This document shows positions 1-7,001 of a stretch of DNA of 12,574 nucleotides, piece by piece; position 1 is the stretch's first letter; every line of letters begins with the position of its first letter. The notes under the pieces are model-generated. The model was given only the letters and a program-made list of their open reading frames with translations, was not told where the DNA came from and searched no databases. The translations under genes were made by a program, and so were the position numbers. Source of the DNA: CAVQBJ01 sp963819075 (GTDB taxonomy: Bacteria > Actinomycetota > Thermoleophilia > Solirubrobacterales > Solirubrobacteraceae); contig CAWFUP010000010.1 of the NCBI GenBank assembly GCA_963819075.1, positions 1 to 12,574 of the forward strand, in the 5' to 3' direction.

Positions 1-251
1 CGCGCACGCTACGTGTCGTGCCGGCGCCGGCCATCGGGACGATTCCCGACCGGAGGCGAGGCAAGCTACGGAGCGCGAGGACGGCTGTAACACTCGGCCG
101 CCACAGGCTGCGCGCGCGGCGTGTCGCGTTTGGCGAGCGACGGGTGCGCCGTGGGAAGCGTTCCGAGAGCGATCACGTGGGGGGTCACCATGCCCGCGGA
201 CGCTACGTTTCCCCCGGGTGAACTTCATCGGAGAGAGCTACCCATCCGGTC

Positions 252-275
252 GGCCGCGACTACCCGGTCGCGGCC
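252..275. repeat. Perfect 9-bp GC-rich hairpin
   Basis: The arms GGCCGCGAC (252-260) and GTCGCGGCC (267-275) pair perfectly around the 6-base loop TACCCG. It lies 75-98 bases past the stop of the minus-strand acyltransferase gene. It could be a secondary terminator without a U-tract, or a structural element of an upstream transcript. Chance formation is also easy in DNA this GC-rich. Confidence 0.35.
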
Positions 276-302
276 CGGTGAAAAGCGCAGGACACTGCCC
301 CA

Positions 303-333
303 TTATGTCGGCCGGTGTTGCGGTGGCACATAA
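303..333 (-). terminator. Candidate hairpin terminator downstream of plsC
   Basis: TTATGT (303-308) and ACATAA (328-333) are perfect complements, and GCC/GGC pairs continue inside. The A/T-rich outer arms stand out from the surrounding GC. The hairpin begins 17 bases beyond the acyltransferase stop codon, a usual terminator position, but no U-run follows it on the minus strand. Called from position and pairing only. Confidence 0.35.
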
Positions 334-349
334 GAGATCTCGAGACGAC

Positions 350-1216
350 CTACGAGCGTCGCCACAGGGCGTGCGCCCGTGCCCGCAGGCGCGTCCAACG
401 AGTTGCCCTCGCCGCACGGCGGCGTGCCTTGAGCGGCGGGACGACGCCGATCACTCGCGGTGTCGAACGGGCCTGACGGCGCGCGACGAGCCCGGCACCG
501 AGGCCGACCGCTGCCAGTCCCGCGAGGATCAGTCCGGGGCGCGCCAGTTCCCGCCCGTATTCGCGCTGGACGGCCGGCCAGAGCTCGTGATCGATGAGCT
601 CGCTCACCGCGTCCGGTCGGCCGCCGAGTTGCCGCGCGTCGATCGCGGGAAGGAACGTCAGCTGCACCCGCCGCGGCTTTGGAACCGGCCCGAGCCACAG
701 CTTGTGCGTGCCGGCGATCGCCGCTGGGACGATCGGCGTGCCCGTCTCGAGCGCGAGCCGCCCTGCGCCGTGGTGGGGCGCGCCGAGCGCGTCCGGGTCC
801 TCCACACGCGTGCCCTCGGGGAACATCACGAGCAGCCCGCCCGCGGCAAGGATCTGGCGGGCGGTCTCGATCGCCTCGGCATCGGCTTCACCGCGACGCA
901 CGGGGAACGCGCCGAGGCGCACGAACAGCCACCCGAACGGACCTTCGATGAGTTCCGTCTTGGCCATGTAGCGCACATGGCGCCGCGTCGCGATGCCGAC
1001 GAAGAAGGCGTCGAGAAAGCTCTTGTGGTTCGGCGCGATGATGGCCGCACCACGGGCGGGAATGTTCGCGGCGCCGACGATCCGCACGCGAAACCAGGCG
1101 CGAAGGAGGGGGGTGACGAGCGCCCGCACGACCGCGTACAACGGGGCCGACACGCCGCGTTCGCGGGCGCGGCGGTGCTGGCTCTCCAGCCGGGTCGGCT
1201 CTCGCTCGTCGCTCAT
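350..1216 (-). CDS. plsC: 1-acyl-sn-glycerol-3-phosphate acyltransferase family (PlsC-type)
   Basis: This family transfers a fatty acyl group to lysophosphatidate or a related acceptor at the inner face of the membrane, in phospholipid synthesis. From the chosen start the protein is 288 residues. All acyltransferase blocks are visible: NHKSFLD at 63-69 (the H-x4-D catalytic pair, His64 and Asp69), FPVRRG at 104-109, FPEGTR at 132-137 and VPAAIAGT near 163-170. A hydrophobic segment at about 227-245 and an Arg-rich tail (about 246-288) follow the domain, so the protein is longer than a minimal PlsC. I start at the ATG at 1216 (MSDEREP), with GAGAG a few bases upstream. An in-frame upstream extension to 1264 adds 16 residues with no better ribosome site. 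A TANNNT box, TACGTT (minus strand, 1237-1232), lies 15 bases before the ATG. The exact acyl acceptor cannot be read from sequence. Confidence 0.9.
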   Translation of the reverse strand: MSDEREPTRLESQHRRARERGVSAPLYAVVRALVTPLLRAWFRVRIVGAANIPARGAAIIAPNHKSFLDAFFVGIATRRHVRYMAKTELIEGPFGWLFVRLGAFPVRRGEADAEAIETARQILAAGGLLVMFPEGTRVEDPDALGAPHHGAGRLALETGTPIVPAAIAGTHKLWLGPVPKPRRVQLTFLPAIDARQLGGRPDAVSELIDHELWPAVQREYGRELARPGLILAGLAAVGLGAGLVARRQARSTPRVIGVVPPLKARRRAARATRWTRLRARAHALWRRS

Positions 1217-1387
1217 CGGGACGCTCTCGCGAACGTACCGCCGCGGCCGAGTGCACGTCGCCATATCGGTAGTTCTCCGCAGCCGGCGAGGGTTGGCCGC
1301 GCGGATATGCCGGGGGGCGCGAACGGCGAAGCTGTTGGGGTGCGTCGCTTGACGTCGAAGCCAACGAACAGAGCCACCTGGCGAGAC

Positions 1388-1789
1388 ATGCCAAGGGGCG
1401 TCCGCCGCACCGCCGTCGCCGGCACGCTCGCGTTCGCCGCCACCTTCGCGTTCGCCACGCCGGCCCTCGCCGAGACGGTGACGGGCTCATCGGGCGGGCT
1501 GACCGCGTCGATGCACGCCGGGACGCACCACCCCGAGGTTGGCCGCCTCTGGCCGGTGCAATTCACGGCAAGCCGTTCGGGGCGTCCCGTGCGGGCGACC
1601 GTCACCTACGAGTACGCCTACGGCGGGCAGGTAGTCGCGGTGCGGGCGCACCACACCTTCATCGGCCGGTTCTCCGACGCGCTGCGGTTCCCCGCGGAGT
1701 CCGTGGGCTATCCGCTCACGTTTCGGGCCGTGATCACCTCGGGCGGCTCGACGGTCACGCTTGACTACCCGTTCCAAGTCATGCGATGA
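1388..1789 (+). CDS. Small secreted protein, unknown function, first gene of ABC cluster
   Basis: A 133-residue protein with a clear signal peptide: basic MPRGVRR, a hydrophobic Ala/Phe-rich core at 8-24, and a likely cleavage site after Ala28 (ALA|ET). The mature ~105 residues have alternating Val/Thr/Tyr strands with no Cys, suggesting a compact beta-sandwich (inference). I do not recognise a named family. The frame is open far upstream, but the signal peptide fixes the start near the ATG at 1388. A GTG at 1340 would add 16 residues that blunt the signal peptide. The stop overlaps the ATPase start as ATGA, so the two are probably translationally coupled. That context suggests an exported partner or substrate-binding piece of the transporter, but this is inferred from position only. 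Codon use matches its neighbours. Confidence 0.8.
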   Translation: MPRGVRRTAVAGTLAFAATFAFATPALAETVTGSSGGLTASMHAGTHHPEVGRLWPVQFTASRSGRPVRATVTYEYAYGGQVVAVRAHHTFIGRFSDALRFPAESVGYPLTFRAVITSGGSTVTLDYPFQVMR

Positions 1790-2517
1790 CGACCGGCCGG
1801 GGGGCGGGGGTGCTCGTCGAGCACGCGAGCAAGCGCTACGGCACGATCACGGCCCTGAAGGACGCCTCGCTTCGGGTGGAGGCGGGCGAGGCCATCGCCG
1901 TCACGGGCCGCTCGGGCTCGGGCAAGAGCACGCTGCTTGGGCTGATCGGCGGTCTCGAGCAACCCGACGGTGGTCGCGTGCTCGTCGATGGTCGCCCGCT
2001 GTGGACCGCCCACCGGCTGGCGAGCGCCCGGCGCGAGGTGGTCGGATTCGTCTTCCAACGCCACCTGCTGCTGCCTTCGCTGACCGCTCGGGCCAACGTC
2101 GAGGTGCCGCTGATCGGCGCTCGGGTGTCCCGCCGCGAGCGCCACCGCCGCGCGCTCGAGCTGCTCGACGCCGTCGGCCTGGCCGATCGCGCCGATCACC
2201 GGCCGGCCGAGCTCTCCGGTGGGGAGCCCCAGCGGGTGGCGATCGCCCGGGCCCTGGCGAATCGTCCTCGGCTGCTGCTGGCCGACGAGCCGACCGGGGC
2301 GCTCGACTCGGCGACGTCGCAGATCGTGCTCGATCTCGTCTTCAGCCTCCGCGACGATCTCGGCATGACGATGATCGTCGTCAGCTACGACGACGCCGTG
2401 GGCGCGCGCGGACCGCTCGATCACGCTCGTCGACGGCGTGGTCGACGACACAGAGCGGGCGGCCGGCTCGCCAGCGGCCCGCGAGCGGGTGGGGTGAGCG
2501 ATCGATGCTGGCCATGA
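1786..2517 (+). CDS. ABC transporter ATP-binding protein (LolD/MacB type), frameshifted C-terminus, switch His replaced
   Basis: Nucleotide-binding subunit that would power the FtsX-type permease next door. Motifs in order: Walker A GRSGSGKS at 41-48, Q-loop Gln91, signature LSGGEPQR at 143-150 (Pro where Gln or Arg is usual), Walker B LLLADE at 163-168 with catalytic Glu168, and D-loop GALD at 171-174. The switch (H-loop) histidine is missing: the usual THD is SYD, with Tyr201 encoded by TAC at 2386-2388. Just after it, around 2399-2402, the reading frame breaks. As read, the tail turns into Arg/Gly-rich sequence and stops at 2517. Dropping one G from the GGG at 2400-2402 restores ARADRSITLVDG, the normal end of this family, with a stop at 2495-2497, 7 bases before the permease ATG. 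Restored length is about 236 residues, typical of the family. The start shares ATGA with the upstream secreted protein. Either a recent pseudogene or a base-call error; the Tyr is not explained by an indel. Confidence 0.85.
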   Translation: MTTGRGAGVLVEHASKRYGTITALKDASLRVEAGEAIAVTGRSGSGKSTLLGLIGGLEQPDGGRVLVDGRPLWTAHRLASARREVVGFVFQRHLLLPSLTARANVEVPLIGARVSRRERHRRALELLDAVGLADRADHRPAELSGGEPQRVAIARALANRPRLLLADEPTGALDSATSQIVLDLVFSLRDDLGMTMIVVSYDDAVGARGPLDHARRRRGRRHRAGGRLASGPRAGGVSDRCWP

Positions 2518-3604
2518 TTGCGACCAATCTCACCCGCCGCCGCGCACGGACCGCGTTCACGGCGTTCGGCATCGCCGTCGGCGTCGGAATGGTGGTCGCG
2601 CTCCTCGCCTTCACCAACGGGCTCAACCGTACCGCGGGCCAGCTTGTGCACCTCGGCCAGTCCGCGTTCGGCGTGTTCCAGGCCAACGTGTCCGATCCGA
2701 CCGCCTCGATACTGCCGCAGCCCTGGTCACGCGGCTCGCCGCACGGCCGGACGTCACCCGCGTCACGCCGCTCATCCTCATGCCCGACGTCATCAAGGCC
2801 GATCCGGCGGCCATCGTCTTCGGTGCCGACCCGCACGGATTCTTCTCCGAGGGCCTCGTGGTGACGGCCGGCACCCGCGCCGCCGAGGGTCAGCTGCTCG
2901 TCGGCGATCGCCTCGCCGCGATGCTCAACCTGCATCCGGGCCAGCACCTGACCGTGAAGGGCCGCTCGCTCGCGATCGCCGGCGTCTATCACTCCGGGAT
3001 CCTGTTCGAGGACCTCGGCGCCGTGCTCGGCCTCGCCACCGCGCGGGAGCTCGCCGGCCTGCCGCAGGAGGAGACGGACATCGTCGTCCAGGTCGCCGCG
3101 AACGTCAGCGACGCGGCCGCGGCGAGGGCGGTGATGCGCAGCACACCCGGAATCCAGGTGATCTCCGACCCGCAGCAGGCCCTGCGCGCCGGGGCCAACG
3201 GCGTGCTCATATCAAAGGCGGTGCTGTTGATCGCGGTCGTCGCGCTCCTGGTCGGAACGTTGAGCGTCGCAAACACGATGGCGATGTCGGTCGTGGAGCG
3301 CCAGAGCGAGCTCGGCCTGCTCGGCGCCGTCGGATGGGCCCCGTTGCGCGTCGCCGCGCTCGTCATGGGCGAGGGGGTGGTGGTGAGCGTCCTCGGCGCC
3401 GCGCTCGGGTTGGTGCTCGGGGTCTTTGGCGGACACGCCCTTGTCGACCTCCTCGGCGTCGGCGCGTACATCTCTCCGTCGGTGACTGCCTGGGTGCTCG
3501 GGCGCGGCCTACTCATCGGGATCGCCATCGGCGTCCTCGGGGCCATCTTCCCGGCCTGGCGCGTCACGCGCATGAAGCCCTTGCGTGTGCTCGAGGGCAC
3601 CTAG
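2505..3604 (+). pseudogene. FtsX/MacB-family ABC permease, one-base frameshift near codon 72
   Basis: Membrane subunit of a MacB/LolCE-like transporter. The first segment (from ATG 2505, MLAMIATNL) has a basic N-terminus and a transmembrane helix at about 18-40, then the start of the extracytoplasmic domain. At 2720/2721 the frame breaks: the sequence after CAG is one base short. Adding one base gives Q-A-LVTRLAARPDVTRVTPLIL and joins the long frame that contains MPDVIKADP (ATG at 2780) and runs to the TAG at 3602-3604. The second part holds the rest of the outer domain and three C-terminal helices with the FtsX-type ERQSELGLLGAVG segment and a closing P-LRVLEG. Restored length is about 366 residues, normal for a single-domain FtsX permease. 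As read, a product starting at 2780 would lack the first helix and should not function. An assembly deletion is the main alternative to real decay. Confidence 0.8.
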
Positions 3605-3609
3605 CTCGG

Positions 3610-5295
3610 TCAGGCGGGGTCGGACAGCACCTCGGCGTGACGGCGCTGCGGCTCGGCCGCGCCGGCCTCGCCGGCGGGCTCCTCGCCCCCAGGCGGGCGC
3701 TCGGGAAGACCGCCGCTGAGGAACAGGCCGAGGATGCCGACGAACAGCACCGAGGTCAGCGCGACGCGCAGGCCGGTGTAGCGCGCCTTGCTGTTCTCCT
3801 GGACGATCGCGTCGGTCGCCGACGGGCTCACGCCCGCGTCCTTCAGAGCGGTCTGGAGCTGCGCGTCGGATTGAAATGGCACGCCCCCCTGCATCTGGAC
3901 ACTCGCCTGGTCCTTCACCGAATGAGGCACGGCGCTGTTGCTCTCGATCCCGCTGCTGAGCGACGCGGTGAGCGCGAGGATGAGCATCGAGCCGACGAGC
4001 GCCGTGCCGAGGGAGGCCCCGAGGTTGCTGACGGTGTTCTGCAGGCCGCCGACCTCGGGCGCCTCGGACTCGGGCACGGCCGACACGGCGAGCGCACCGA
4101 GCTGGGAGGCCATCGCGCCGATGCCGAGCCCGATGAGCAGCAGCGGAATGGTCGTGACCGCGGCATCGGCGCCGGGGTTCAGGCCGCCGATGAGCACGGC
4201 CGTCCCGGCCAGCATGAGGAACGTCCCCACGCGCACGATGCGCCGCGGAGAAGCCTCGGGGAACACGCGCGGGACGCCGATGGCGCTCACCAGCAGAGCG
4301 ACCGAGAGCGGAAGCAGGCGCAGCCCGGTCTCGAACGCGGACAGACCGAGCACGACCGAGAGGAACAGCGGGATGGTGAAGAACACTCCGGCCTGCATGA
4401 AGTACTGGACGCCGAACAGCGACAGCGGCGCGGTCAGCCGCCGGTTCTGGAGCTGGGCGCGATAGACGAGCGGCTCCCCGCCGCGCCGCTCCACGCTGGC
4501 CTCCCAGCGCAGCAGCAGCCAGAGCACGAGTAGCCCGCCGACGATGAGCCACACCACCGGTGACAGCCCGGCGAGCGACGGCCCGCCGGGCTTGGCCGTC
4601 ACCCAGCCCCAGGCGCTCGAGCGCAGGAATCCGAACACAACCGCCGACAGGCCGACGATCGACAGCAGCGCGCCGACGAGGTCGAGCTTCGCACGCTGCT
4701 CCGGGGGCGCGTCGGCGAGGCGGCGGGCCGCCAGGGCGATCACGAGGGCGACCACGACCTCCCCGACGAACACCCAGCGCCACGAGAACGACGTCGTGAC
4801 GAAACCGCCGATGATCGGTCCCGCGGCCACGGCGATCGCGCCGGCGGCGGCGATCGCGCCGTAGGCGCCGGTTCGGCGCTCGGCGGGGAAGTTGGCGGCG
4901 ACGAGCGCCACGACGGCCGGCATGATGAGCGCGGCGCCGATGCCCTCCAGGCCCGACCAGCCGATGATGAGCACCGTCAGGTTCGGCGCAATGGCCGTCG
5001 TGAACGACCCCGCCGCGTAGATGATCGCCCCGATCACGAACATGCGCCGCCGTCCAAGCAGCGCGCCGAGCTTGCCGCCGGTGAGCATGAGCGAGGCCAT
5101 CACCAGCGTGTACAGCGTGATCGCGGTCTGGACTCCGGTGACCGTCGTGCCGAGGTCGTTGGCCACCGAGGCGATCGACACGTTCATGACCGAGCTGTCC
5201 AGGGCCATGAGGAACTGCGCCGACGCGAGCGTCGCGAGCACAAGCGTCGAGCCGCGCGAGGCCGCGCCGTGGTCGGCCGAGGTGCGGGCGCTCAT
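3610..5295 (-). CDS. MFS drug efflux transporter, DHA2/EmrB-QacA type (14 TM)
   Basis: A proton-driven exporter of the major facilitator superfamily, 561 residues, the usual length for 14-helix members. Visible motifs are LDSSVMNVSIASV at 32-44 (motif D1 in helix 1), GGKLGALLGRRRM at 73-85 (motif A between helices 2 and 3), and the Gly/Ala-rich antiporter motif C ending GPIIGG at about 149-164, followed by SWRWVF. A long polar loop before the last helix (QASVQMQ... region) and a soluble Glu/Pro-rich tail of about 35 residues follow the family pattern. It starts 16 bases after the ppk2 stop on the same strand and probably shares its transcript. I see no clear Shine-Dalgarno, so translation may depend on the upstream gene. 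No TetR or MarR regulator gene lies nearby. The substrate cannot be predicted. Its stop is only 5 bases from the convergent permease stop. Confidence 0.93.
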   Translation of the reverse strand: MSARTSADHGAASRGSTLVLATLASAQFLMALDSSVMNVSIASVANDLGTTVTGVQTAITLYTLVMASLMLTGGKLGALLGRRRMFVIGAIIYAAGSFTTAIAPNLTVLIIGWSGLEGIGAALIMPAVVALVAANFPAERRTGAYGAIAAAGAIAVAAGPIIGGFVTTSFSWRWVFVGEVVVALVIALAARRLADAPPEQRAKLDLVGALLSIVGLSAVVFGFLRSSAWGWVTAKPGGPSLAGLSPVVWLIVGGLLVLWLLLRWEASVERRGGEPLVYRAQLQNRRLTAPLSLFGVQYFMQAGVFFTIPLFLSVVLGLSAFETGLRLLPLSVALLVSAIGVPRVFPEASPRRIVRVGTFLMLAGTAVLIGGLNPGADAAVTTIPLLLIGLGIGAMASQLGALAVSAVPESEAPEVGGLQNTVSNLGASLGTALVGSMLILALTASLSSGIESNSAVPHSVKDQASVQMQGGVPFQSDAQLQTALKDAGVSPSATDAIVQENSKARYTGLRVALTSVLFVGILGLFLSGGLPERPPGGEEPAGEAGAAEPQRRHAEVLSDPA

Positions 5296-5311
5296 CCGGG
5301 GAGTATGGCCG

Positions 5312-6280
5312 TCAGGGCGCGGGGCGACGGTCCGCGCCGCGTCCGGCCTGCTCGAAGGGGTCGGGGGCCGCGCCCTCCGGGGCCTCGGCCTCCAGGCGCT
5401 CCTTGATCTCGCTGAGCGCGCGGCGGGCGTCCTCGTCCACCGTCGGGTAGCGGGGGTCGATCTCCACCAGCGCGTGGCCGATCACGGCGGCCGCCGCGAG
5501 CCGCGCGAACCACTTGCGGTCGGCCGGGATCACATGCCAGGGGGCCCATTCGGTGCTCGTGTGCGAGAGGGTCTCGGAGATCGCCACCTGGTAGTCATCC
5601 CAGCGCTGGCGCTCGGCCACGTCGGCATCGGAGAACTTCCAGTTGTGGTCGGGGAGATCCAACCGCCGCAGCAGCCGGATCCGCTGCTCCTCCCTTGAGA
5701 CGTTGAGGAACAGCTTGACGATGCGGATGCCGTTATCGGTGAGGTAGCGCTCCCAGTCGTTGATCTCGCGATAGCGCCGCTTCCACACGTCTCCGCGCCT
5801 GGCCGCCTCCGGCAGCCGCTGGCGGTCGAGGTTCTCGGGGTGGACGCGCACGACGAGCACCTCCTCGTAGTGGGAACGGTTGAAGATGCCGATCTGGCCC
5901 CGGGCCGGGAGGCGTCTCGCGTAGCGCCACAGGAAGTCGTGATCGAGCTCCTCGACCGAGGGCACCTTGAAGCTGTGGACGTTGACGCCCTGCGGGTTGA
6001 TGCCGCTCATGACGTGGCGGATCGTCCCGTCCTTGCCCGCCGCGTCGAGTGCCTGCAACACGACGAGCAGTCCCCACGTGTCCTGGGCGGCGAGGCGGGC
6101 CTGGTATTCGCACAGCCGCTGGACCCCCTGTTCGAGCAGGCGGACGCCGTCCTTCTTCCGGCTGATGCCGGCCTTGAACGCCGGATCGAAATCTCGCTCG
6201 AGCACGACGCGCGAGCCGGGTGTCACCCGGAACGGCTCGATCACCTTCGCGAGTCGTTTCGCCTCAGCGCTGTCCGCCAT
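5312..6280 (-). CDS. ppk2: PPK2-family polyphosphate:nucleotide phosphotransferase
   Basis: Cytoplasmic enzyme of the PPK2 family, which moves phosphate between inorganic polyphosphate and nucleotides (AMP, ADP or their guanine equivalents), linking phosphate stores with energy charge. The 322-residue protein has Walker A LDAAGKDG at 78-85 (Lys83), the MSGINPQGV block at 91-99, Walker B-like IGIFNRSHYEE at 130-140, the lid region WKRRYREINDWE at 166-177, and NWKFS at 213-217. IFNRSHYE with RHVMSGxNPQGV is what I associate with the class III/PPK2_rel_1 subgroup, many of which accept AMP and ADP, but nucleotide preference is inference. About 40 residues past the core (from ~282) form an acidic then Arg/Pro tail of no known role. 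It diverges from the membrane protein at 6343 over 62 bases and precedes the efflux gene in one apparent operon. Confidence 0.95.
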   Translation of the reverse strand: MADSAEAKRLAKVIEPFRVTPGSRVVLERDFDPAFKAGISRKKDGVRLLEQGVQRLCEYQARLAAQDTWGLLVVLQALDAAGKDGTIRHVMSGINPQGVNVHSFKVPSVEELDHDFLWRYARRLPARGQIGIFNRSHYEEVLVVRVHPENLDRQRLPEAARRGDVWKRRYREINDWERYLTDNGIRIVKLFLNVSREEQRIRLLRRLDLPDHNWKFSDADVAERQRWDDYQVAISETLSHTSTEWAPWHVIPADRKWFARLAAAAVIGHALVEIDPRYPTVDEDARRALSEIKERLEAEAPEGAAPDPFEQAGRGADRRPAP

Positions 6281-6327
6281 CCGCTCATCATCCCAATCAG
6301 AGGAGGGGAGGGCACAGGACGGTCGAC

Positions 6328-6333
6328 TAGGGT
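6328..6333 (+). promoter_or_regulatory. Candidate -10 box (TAGGGT) for a leaderless transcript
   Basis: TAGGGT fits the actinobacterial TANNNT pattern and ends 9 bases before the ATG at 6343, so transcription could start at or next to the start codon. This would explain the lack of a well-spaced Shine-Dalgarno; the purine-rich AGGAGGGGAG at 6301-6310 is over 30 bases upstream. No convincing -35 box is seen. Confidence 0.3.
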
Positions 6334-6342
6334 CCCCAGGCG

Positions 6343-6996
6343 ATGGGCCCGCTGCTGGCGACGCGTACCGACTTCACGCTGCAGGCGCTGCGCCAACTGC
6401 GCGACCCGCATCAGTTCAAGTGGTACGCGGTCACGCTGCTGGTGATCGTCATCTACGCGTACGCGACCGAGGTCGAGCGCGGCCGCTGGGACGTCATCGC
6501 CGCGGGCCTCGCCGTGTGGCTGGCCGACTGGTTCAACGAGATCATCAACGCGCTCGTGCTCCAGGTGAGCGACCGCGCGGCGCTGTGGACGGCCACCGGC
6601 CCGACGGCGTACCAGATCCTCATCGGACTGAACGTCGAGATCATGTTCATGTTCGCCCTCGGCGGCATCGTCTATGTCAAGCTCCTGCCCGCCGATCGCG
6701 GCGTGCGGATCCTCGGGATGCCGAACCGCCTCGCCGTCGCCCTCGGGCTGTCGCTCACGAGCGTCGCCGTCGAGCTGGTCCTGCACGCCACCGGCACGTT
6801 CCACTGGGAGTACTGGTGGTGGAACACGCCATTCGTGCCCCTCATCGTCGTCCTCGGGTATCTGTGGTTCTTCCTGTACGCGGCCTGGGTCTACGACGCA
6901 CCGAGCCCGCGGACGCGGTGGACGCGAGTCGGTGCTCTGGCCGCGATCGACCTCGCGATGGGCCTCGTGTTCGGCGTTGGCTTCGGCTGGCTGTAG
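6343..6996 (+). CDS. Conserved-looking six-TM membrane protein, unknown function
   Basis: A 217-residue integral membrane protein with helices at roughly 27-41, 51-73, 90-113, 130-149, 163-184 and 196-216. Polar residues sit inside the helices in motif-like clusters: DWFNE at 62-66 in helix 2, GLNVEIMFMF at 95-104 in helix 3, and VELVLH at 143-148 in helix 4. An aromatic loop, FHWEYWWWN at 153-161, lies between helices 4 and 5. Such buried acids and amides suggest a ligand- or metal-binding or catalytic membrane protein rather than a simple anchor (inference). I cannot assign it to a named family. It stands alone on its strand, diverging from ppk2, and its stop is 5 bases from the convergent lipoprotein stop. 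A possible leaderless promoter lies upstream. Its reality as a gene is well supported by the hydrophobic pattern and codon use. Confidence 0.85.
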   Translation: MGPLLATRTDFTLQALRQLRDPHQFKWYAVTLLVIVIYAYATEVERGRWDVIAAGLAVWLADWFNEIINALVLQVSDRAALWTATGPTAYQILIGLNVEIMFMFALGGIVYVKLLPADRGVRILGMPNRLAVALGLSLTSVAVELVLHATGTFHWEYWWWNTPFVPLIVVLGYLWFFLYAAWVYDAPSPRTRWTRVGALAAIDLAMGLVFGVGFGWL

Positions 6997-7001
6997 GCGG
7001 C

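Larger units (their letters stand above)
1..349. other. Gene-free left flank with GC-rich inverted repeats
   Basis: No reading frame here has a credible start, ribosome-binding site or recognisable protein. The open frames are low-complexity Arg/Ala/Gly translations typical of shadows in GC-rich DNA. I checked for tRNA arms and for common riboswitch cores and found none that hold. Two hairpins near the acyltransferase gene are listed separately. A looser one pairs a G-run near 180-185 with a C-run near 209-214. A gene lying mostly outside the window cannot be excluded for the first ~100 bases. Confidence 0.5.

Noticed and set aside
180..300. Cobalamin- or c-di-AMP-type riboswitch
   Set aside because: Short words such as GGTGAAAAGC and GGGTGAA resemble parts of these RNAs, but the conserved cores are missing and no plus-strand gene follows.
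218..1387. Long plus-strand frame antisense to the acyltransferase gene
   Set aside because: Arg-rich low-complexity translation opposite a gene with all family motifs. Only its last part, from the signal peptide at 1388, is a real gene.
2395..2405. Programmed ribosomal frameshift in the ATPase
   Set aside because: No slippery heptamer or downstream structure of the known type, and the break sits beside a GGG/GC run prone to indels; decay or base-call error is simpler.
2518..4533. 671-codon plus-strand frame
   Set aside because: It crosses the permease in the wrong frame and then runs antisense through the efflux gene; Arg/Gly/Ala-rich shadow.
3509..4783. 424-codon minus-strand frame within the efflux gene
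   Set aside because: Overlaps the motif-bearing DHA2 transporter in another frame and has no domain features.
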